Program-made: the position numbers and the translations under genes
DNA from: Apostichopus japonicus
Lineage: Eukaryota > Echinodermata > Holothuroidea > Aspidochirotida > Stichopodidae
Assembly: GCF_037975245.1 (NCBI RefSeq)
Contig: NC_092563.1
Span: 18,591,594-18,655,593, forward strand
Length of the DNA stretch: 64,000 bases
Reading direction: 5' to 3'
Notes under the pieces: model-generated
The model's input: only the letters and a program-made list of their open reading frames with translations
Database searches by the model: none
What the model was told of the DNA's origin: nothing
Shown: one piece after another, positions 15,201-24,200 of the stretch
How positions within the stretch are numbered: position 1 is the stretch's first letter
Layout: every line of letters begins with the position of its first letter

Positions 15201-18200
15201 ATTATAAATGCACATTTTGTAACTTTATGTGTGAAATATGGCGTCCATTTTAACAAACATATCGTACAGTAGTTAGCAGTTTTCATGTGGTTATATATAG
15301 TCCCTCCTTTAAATTACGACTAACATATATAGCTGTGTACACACTACCATGCACAGTGGGTAATGCATGATTAGATTATTGCAAGTTTAATAGGAAGAAG
15401 ATAATTACTGCCTACGCGGGGAAACTACAGTTCAACACTCAAAGAACTTCTGCGATAATTAAACAGTGGAATAAAAATGGAAATGCTATTAAAGAAAATT
15501 AAAATCCAAGGAACTCATAGATATGTAACGTGGCAGAACTGTTACAAAAGCGTTTGTGGGTCAAAGTTCATTTAGCGTTCTCTCTTTCAAAATTAATCAA
15601 GGTGGTAAAAATTGCTGAAAGTTAAATTTCAAAAGTCTACATACCCTTCCTGGAGTTAATCTGATCCTCCCAAAATCATCATTCAAGTGATGTTTAGGAG
15701 TATTTAAAGTTTTCTAGTAAAATTGCCCTCACAGTTTATGCCAGATAAGGAAAAATGCTTTGTAGGTGGCAGAAAAGATGTTTATTGAAGACTGGATATG
15801 AGCCTGACCATTATTTGAATATCTAGCATATTTGGAAATCATAATATTGGTCAATGGCCTTGAAGGTAGGAGCTGTTTTTATTCCAGTCATATTATTTCA
15901 GCCAAATTTTGTAGCCAAAGAATTTGGGTGTTGATCTTAACTCACAAAGTTCTACATTTATAAAAGGACACAACAATGTTTAGAATCAGGGGTAGCATTC
16001 ACTTTAAAATAGGATCTTCAACTGGTAAGCAGAACAGGAGAAAGAACTATACTTTTGATCGGCATTTGTGATTAAAACATGCAGTATTATTATTATTAAC
16101 CAGGTTGTTAGTATTTTAGAAAATAAAAAACTAAAAGTCGTGGTAAACGTGACTTTTCAAGTAAGATACATGTATTGTGGCATTTCAGATCCTATTAGTT
16201 GTATTAAAGATGAACTGAGATGAAATATACTTTGTGGTTATGAACCGTCTGTGGTTGTAAACCTATAACAGCAACAACAACAACAACCACATGGTAGTCA
16301 TAGCAATACTTAGCTAGATCTTAATTGGTGGCGCCAGATCTATTTTACATTGAACTTTGTGGTCAGAATAAAATATGTGTTTGAGACTATGAGGGACTAG
16401 AGGTATCATAAATTAGCCAGGCCTCCAGAATTCCGGGCTCTATTTACTGGCTGGATGCCAGCACTTCCCAATTTAGCCTGTGGAAAAAGAATGGACATGA
16501 TATCTGTACCTAACATTAACCCTGTATTACTGCTTAGAACAACAGTATCCGCAAATATTATTCGGATATTCTCGCGCATGATATCCGTACCTAACATAAA
16601 CCCTGTATGACTGCTTAGAACTACTGTACAAGCAAATATTATTGGGATGTTCTCGGGCATGATATCCGTACCTAACATAAACCCTGTACTAAGCAAATAT
16701 TATTGGTATGTTAAGTGCCAGGGCATGATATCTGTACCTAACATAAACCCTGTATGACTGCTTAGAACTACTGTACAAGCAAATATTATTGGGATGTTCT
16801 CGGGCATGATATCCGTACCTAACATAAACCCTGTACTAAGCAAATATTATTGGTATGTTAAGTGCCAGGGCATGATATCTGTACCTAACATAAACCCTGT
16901 ATGACTGCTTAGAACTACTGTACAAGCAAATATTATTGGGATGTTCTTGGGCATTATATCCCTACCTTTAGAACATAAACCATTTATTACTGCTTATAAA
17001 TACTGTACCAGTAAATATTATAAGGATGTTCTCATAACCCTGTACAGTAACATATGTGTGTTGTAAGTTACTGTAGGAGAAAGGCAGTGAGAACAGATAT
17101 TTTAAGCACAGGTGCGATTTTTAGCACAATTGTGACTTATTTTATTATTGAATTTAAGGCCATGGGAGGTGTATTTTTGATCATTTCTATAAACTGGTTG
17201 ATTTAGTTCAGCTTCAGTTACCATTTAGTCTGTACATTAATATGATTGGTCAGTAGTACAGTATGTTTACTACACATAATAGAGGATATATATTCATGTC
17301 TGTGGTCACTATTTATTTTTTGGACTATTAAGTGGCTATGGAGATAATCAATCCATTGTTTTGGTAATTACGGTATCTAAGTATAGTTCTACTGTTCTTT
17401 GTTCTAGTTGATTAGTTTAATACCAAACTTCACATTTACGCGGATATATTGTGGTCAGTTCAGTTGTGTTGAGCCTAAATAAAGTTTACAAGGCTCGTCA
17501 GATCCACTCAGTTTGTGGGCATTGCAGACATTATCTCCAAACTTCAAATTTACCCGGACAAATTGTGGTAATTATACATTTCAGTTTGATCCACAATTAT
17601 AGTTGCCATGGAGACATAACACATCCAAAGTTGTGTTAGATCAGTTTGTGGGCAATGCAGACATCATATCAAACTGACTGTAACTTCACTAATGTTGACA
17701 GTTACATCCATTATCTTTAATGAATGTTCATAGCAAGCTCTGTATGTCTGGCTCTGTTTATTAATACAGCAGTACTGGGTATGTGGCTAGCTAAATGAAT
17801 TCACTATTAAATATTTCACATTCAGTGCAATGATTAATAGCTTCACATTTTGTGGCTATCATGTCTATGACTCATGCCTGTTCTACAGTTATGGCTGTAT
17901 GGTTTAGCTACATATACAGTATCTATCCAATAATCCACATTTGTGGAAATTGTACACAGCAGCACTTAATGGAAAGAATAATGCAATGAATAAATGATTA
18001 CATAAGTATTGTACACTCTTATTTGTATGATTGTTGAAGACTAATAATAATAAGCAATATAACATTAATTTGAAAGTATTAAATCAACAACAGAAACCTG
18101 ACTAAGAAATAAACCAGTTTTGAAAAAGAGGAAATTTATGATTGCTACATCCAAAATAAATAGAGGGCGCTGTCATATTTATCCTGTCTAGTACCACAAA

Positions 18201-21200
18201 CCTTGACAAGTATATGCAGTCTCTGGCTTACAGGTACAGATCATACTGTAATGGTGCCTAGAGTTGGTAACTGAAAGTGTAATGTACAATTTCATTCGTA
18301 ATTATTGGAGAAGAGATCTTTTATAACTGATATTTGAAGTTTCAAGCTAATTGTTTTAATTAAGAACGTTAAAAGTGTATTGTCTGTCTTAACTTGTAGA
18401 AACTTGAACTAGTTAATTACCCAACATGTCTGTGCAAGTTCGTCTGGCGTGTTTTGCACGCTTGTGAGAGTTTTCACAAGCCCATATTATTTTGATTTAG
18501 ACATCTGTAAACAGGCAAGATCACAAACATAAGGACCGATATTACAGCGCCCTCTGTCAAAATGCTGAAGAACCCATTCCTTAAAGGTCTTTGTTTTTTT
18601 CAAATTTGTTTGTAATAATGTTAATGACCTTTTTCAGGTTTTTGTGATTATGAAACTAACTATGTTATTCTAAGTTCTATCCTTTTGTTCATCTGTTTTA
18701 ATAATACTTTATAAGTATTTTTCCACATCATTTTTACTCTTCCAAATGTTAATATTTAGTAATAATCTCCTTTCAACCATATTGCTTCAGTTCCCAGATG
18801 TATGTAAACAAAGTGATGAATATTTTCATGTTCTTGTTAAGTATTAAATGATCTTCATTTCTCCTTTTGGCAGGTTGAAGACATGGGCAATCAGCATGGT
18901 GCGGTACCACCATCACCTCAACCAGGCACCTCTGTAGATGGGCGACCGAATCAACGGAGGGCGACAAGTCCCGGGCTCCCTAGCAGGCACAGGCATAAGC
19001 CAGCTGCTAAGAATCCGCCCTCAGAACCTACAGAGGCTGCAACGCCTCCCTCCACGCCTCAGAAGAATAGACGACGACAGCAGGGGGGCAGAGCGGGTCA
19101 AACGGAGGGCGACTTTGTGGATTTCATCTATGACTATGCCACTCAGAACTCAAAGAACGATGACGTGGAAGGGGGGAAGGGTGCATCGCCCGGACAGAGG
19201 AAAGTGAGAAACGGGGCAAGGTACAGCTTTGGAGACACCGATGCACCTCCCCTCCCAGAGAAGAAGATATATGCTAGGGAGAGGGCCCGGGCCCACACTC
19301 ATGGACATGCCGTAAGAAAGCAAAAGAACGGGCCCTCGAAGCCCCACCCCAAGAGTCAGTTGGTGGTGGACTACATCGACGCCACGGGCGAGGAAGTGAG
19401 CATGCTCAGCGCCGTGAGTGCTTCAGAACTGCACTCGAGAGGAAATGACTCAGATACAATCCTGGATGACTCGGCTCGGCCTAAAGCTCAAACGGATGTC
19501 AAACCCCATAGAGAGCGTGCCAGAGCGCACTCACACGGTCACAGGAAACAGAAATCAGGCGAGAAACAGTCCAAGAGCAAAGGACTGGAACAGACAGAAC
19601 GGGAAACCAAGCAGTTCCCAAAGACCCACTCCGGAGAGAACGGTAACGGGCACAGGCCGGACTACGAGCAGCGCAAGCCCTCCCCCGCCAGAAAGGACAG
19701 GACGGAATACGATGAAGTGAGGGAGGGGAACGGAGTCGGAGGCCAGGTGAAGAGTCACAGCGTCCCAGACATCTTGACCCAGCCGTACGACTCTTTGCCG
19801 GCCAGGAATCACAGTCCATCCGGCGGAGATTCCTCGTCAATGTCTACTTCCCCCACGGAGGATGCCTCCTCCCCGGACGCTCTGAAGCTCAGACACGATA
19901 ATTCTAGGTTAAGGTCCGAGTTAGCCGAGGCAAGAAGGCTTAACGACAGAGATGCAAAGAGGTAAGGATCATGAAAATGTGATGTTGCTGAAACCTTGAA
20001 AAGTATAATACCAGGTTTCAATCAATTGATTTTGCTGTTCTTTACCAAGATTTATGTTAAATAATGCTAATGATAATAATAACAATAGATCATATCAAAG
20101 AAGAGCAAGTATACAGTATTTCAGTGACATAAATAGTATAATGCAGTAAACAATGGACTATTTACGTGAAACTTGACAATTTTTTTCCCTCTCAATTTTT
20201 GTTGTTGTCTTTTTTGAAGTGAACTGAAAGACACTCGGAATTTGAAATAGAGAAAAACCACCACATTCTCATAGCATGCTTTAAACTTGAAGCATTTACT
20301 GTATAAAAACTGTTTGAATATTTCAAGACAAATTGATATGAGAGACTGACTTCCTCATGTTGGTATTTTAACTGGAAGTGTCAGTGTGTATCGTCAACCT
20401 TTCGTCCGCATTGTTAGATGATATCCTTTAAAAGCAAATAAATTGCATAAATTGGGTGAGGATCAAAATTCTTGGAGAGTTATTTACCCAAATATTGCAA
20501 ATATATTCACAAAAACAAGACAAATCAACAACAAAGTCTATCACAAAAGAAAGAAACTTTTTGAGGAACACAATTTGAAAAGATGACATCACCGATGAAC
20601 AGTTCTGATCCAGCTCTGGGATGACCTTCATTCGGAAGAAATTTAAACGTATTTGTATCAATATCTTAGATTCGATCTATAAAAGTTAATTCAGTATATT
20701 ATCTTAAAAAACTTGCAGTCTTAAAATGAAGTAAAGATAATGAGAAAAGATTAAAAAACTTAAATTGCATGTCATGAGCACTCCAAGAAATTGATAAATA
20801 AAGATTAGAAAACTCAAGTAAAATTTGAAGAAAAAAAAATATACATATATTTCAAAGTTTCTTTGAGCTATGGAGCGCTGGGTTCCATAATGGCTCAGAA
20901 TGAGGCTTTGCTTCAAAATTTTCTGAATTCCCTTGAGTTTATATGATGGTTATATTTTCTGCATTCCTGTGAGTTTATATTTAATGGTAATATTTCAGAC
21001 CTGTGGACTGGTCTGCAAAGATGGATCAATGTATGGACTTTATTCATACGAATAATTTCCATATTTACAACAGTTTGCCTCTGAAAAGGAATCAAAATAC
21101 AAGGAACAGATGTGTACCTCTTAGTAATAATGTGTAAAGTAACCAGAGAATGAGTAACTTATAAAGTTTGTTTATCAACAGTTCAACAGTATAGACGCAT

Positions 21201-24200
21201 GGCTTGTTGGTCAACAATGCCGGCTGGTCCTTGAGGTATATGTTTATGACTAAAATATTGCTTGCCCAGGTAAAGAACCAACAAGTAAAAAAACAGCTAA
21301 TTCTTGTGGAGAAGAAGTACCTTATCCTTATAATGTGATTGATGGGAACCTGTAAAAACTGGAAGAGATGATATATATATATATATAGGTTGTCATGATA
21401 GGTATCTGTTTGTGTTTGATTTATATCATGGAATTTATTGCATGGCTTGGAAATTACATGTAGCTTAAAATAAGGTTAAGGATGTTTTAAACTGACATTC
21501 ACAACTTTGTCAAATCTCTATAAAGCCCAAAACAGACTGACATACATAAATTATCACTTTTGTCAATTGTTTTGTTTTTATTGTTTATATTTATATAAAT
21601 ATAATATATATATATAGATATACGTTTGGTTGATTGGCATGTTTTGTGTTTAATTGGTGATGTGAATTGAAATACTGAATCAGCTGGTTTTTGTTATTAA
21701 GGGGGATGGCCGTTGGTGTTGGTGGGGGATTTATCATTGTAAATACGTTTAACTCAAATTCAAACTACCTAGTTTGTTTGGGTCTGTATTATATTCACAT
21801 GAATAACAACACAATTGTTTCTTAATTTTAATCTCTTTAATGTTGTCTAATTGATTCCATCAGCAATAATACGGTACATGTAGTACTTTTTAACCATTTG
21901 AAAATCTGTCTAGTTACGATTAGAGCTAACATCATGCCCCTTTAATGTCTATTAAAGTCCTTCATTGTTTGTGTCTCATCAGCTTAATTCACTTGTTGTT
22001 AGCAACCTCACAGTTCAAATTAGAATTTAAATCTGTAGCTTGTATAGATGTTTACCATCATGTGATTTAGCAGTAGTAAAATCACTTCCTTTGTAATTTT
22101 CATCAGTAATGATGACAGGAAGGAAGCAGACATTTTATTCTCAGACATTCAATAAATGCGAAGCATGGAAACGCTCTAATGCAGCAGACTGTTGAACTGT
22201 GTCACTGCTTTCCGAGTTTGTTTTTTTCACCTACAGCTTACAGAAGTAAGAATTTGTTTTCATTGAGATGGTCTTGTGAAATTTTTATTGTTCAACAAAT
22301 GAGAGTTAACTATTGTAAGTGACAGGCCCATAGTTTGAATTAAAGGGGCGGGGGGATAGTTTGAATTTAAGGGGCAGGGGGAGGGGGCAGCACAAATGAA
22401 ACGGTAAAGAATGACTTTAGGCATAATTTTAGTCTTGATATTTTATAGTCAAAGTAAAAAGGAACATTAAAGCACTGGAAATGTTTCTAAAGCTGTTCTG
22501 GTTTTTCAAGATATTCAACTTTAAAATATTCTTAATCTCTGGAATGCTCTGTTAAGGTTAACCTGACAATGATGTCAGCTCCTCATTGCAGGCCTCAGTG
22601 TTTAATGTTTAGTCCATTGTTTTATGAATTCTAATAACTGAAGCGAAACCTGTTTTTTTTTGTATTTTCATGTAAACAACAAAGCATCCTTGAATGATAC
22701 TGCACACCATTTGTCCTTATTTTTTTTTAAACATATTATAAACACGTCATTTTGAAGCCAAAAAGTACACTTTTTACCCATTACGGTTTGTTCTGCATCT
22801 GAGGAACTGACCTAAATGTCTGTGTATTAGACTACATGATCCAGTCACTTTAATCATTAAACTCAGCTGTGAAAAGGGTCATTTCTTTAAAATAACAAGT
22901 GTTTTAGAAATACAACCTAGACTGATAAAAGTGGTTCTTTCCAGTTTACAACATGTAAATTAAGATATTTTTTTTCTGTTTTGGATTGAATACTTATGAA
23001 TTTGTGTGTTCAGATTCTGTTTTGGATTGAATAATTATTAACTTGCTACAGTACTTTGTAACAGCCAAAATGCAGAAAATATTGTTTTTTGTATGCTCCT
23101 TAAAATTAAGTTTGCTCCTTAAAAAAGCAACAGAAAACTTAATGGTGAAAATGGTATGATCTCAAAAGACTTATTTCTTGAATGGCAAGTGGTGTTTCTG
23201 GAATAACTTTGTCTGAATGCTATAAAAAATAACTGTACTACTGTATGCTATTACTCTATTAACAGATCTATTAAACTATATTTTGGTGCCTGTATTGTAT
23301 CAGCTTTCTTTCAAGCTTGCCAAGTGAATTTACTGCCTAGGTCACAAATTAGTCAAAACCTACAGAAACATTGGTTACCATGATTGCCACTCGAACAATT
23401 TGAACAAAAAATGCACGTATCCAAGCGCTTGTATCAACTGTTACAAGATCAACTGCAGTCATGCTAGAAAGCAATCCAGTTTTAATATACCATTTTAAAA
23501 TGTTTTTTATTTGTTTGTTTTTGTGTTTCTCCTCCAGGATTGATACGATGGAGGAAGAATTGAAGAGACTCAGGTTACGAGAGGCGGAAGATGCCAAGAC
23601 GCTAGAAGCCATGGTGCAACATGTGGAAGCTAACCTTAAGAGAACAACAGTAAGTTTAAAGGCATTGAAGACTCGCCCCAAACCGCCTGCCGCCCTCTGC
23701 AAAAAGTGAACTTTCCGTTGCTTGCAAGTGAAGTTTTCTTCTTGTCGCTACAAAATGCAGACAGTAATGAAACGTGATACCTTGTTATCTTTAGCTGGAC
23801 CTGAGATGTCCATCACTGCTATGTAGACTGTTGTGGGTATTGACCATAGCTACATGTATAAACTGTACTCTAGTTACTAATTACCGACAGTAGCAAGCTG
23901 TGTGTGTGTATTTTCTGGGATCGATGGTGGTGTCTAACACTTCTGTTACACCTCATTCGAAACTAGGTCAGATTACCCACATTAGACATTTGTTTCTGCG
24001 CGAGTCTTCACTCCCTCTAATAGATTAAAAGTTAGGGGCCATTTATAAATGATTCAGCATAGATTTCTTCATCCATTTGGTATAAATCATTTCATAGTGA
24101 AAATTATTAAGACAGATGTGGTTATTAAATTAACTATTTTTCAGAATCATTAAAAATGTGAAGAAATAATTTTTTTTTTTTTTTTAATCAGGTTTGGAAC

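Larger units (their letters stand above)
4925..18873 (+). other. Intron 2 of the ENTR1-like gene (13.9 kb)
   Basis: The largest intron of this gene. It holds the 28-bp and 36-bp tandem arrays, a TA microsatellite, the inverted repeat at 12.8 kb, the LINE 3' end at 13.4-13.8 kb and the 147-bp array at 16.5-17.0 kb. Stretches 4.9-8.6, 9.95-12.1 and 17.1-18.8 kb show only weak local duplications (for example about 48 bp at 6915-6985 and about 125 bp at 17.43-17.68 kb) and homopolymers. Confidence 0.7.

Noticed and set aside
19499-19840. Antisense open frames over ENTR1 exon 3
   Set aside because: Shadows of a GC-rich sense exon with strong family and splice support.
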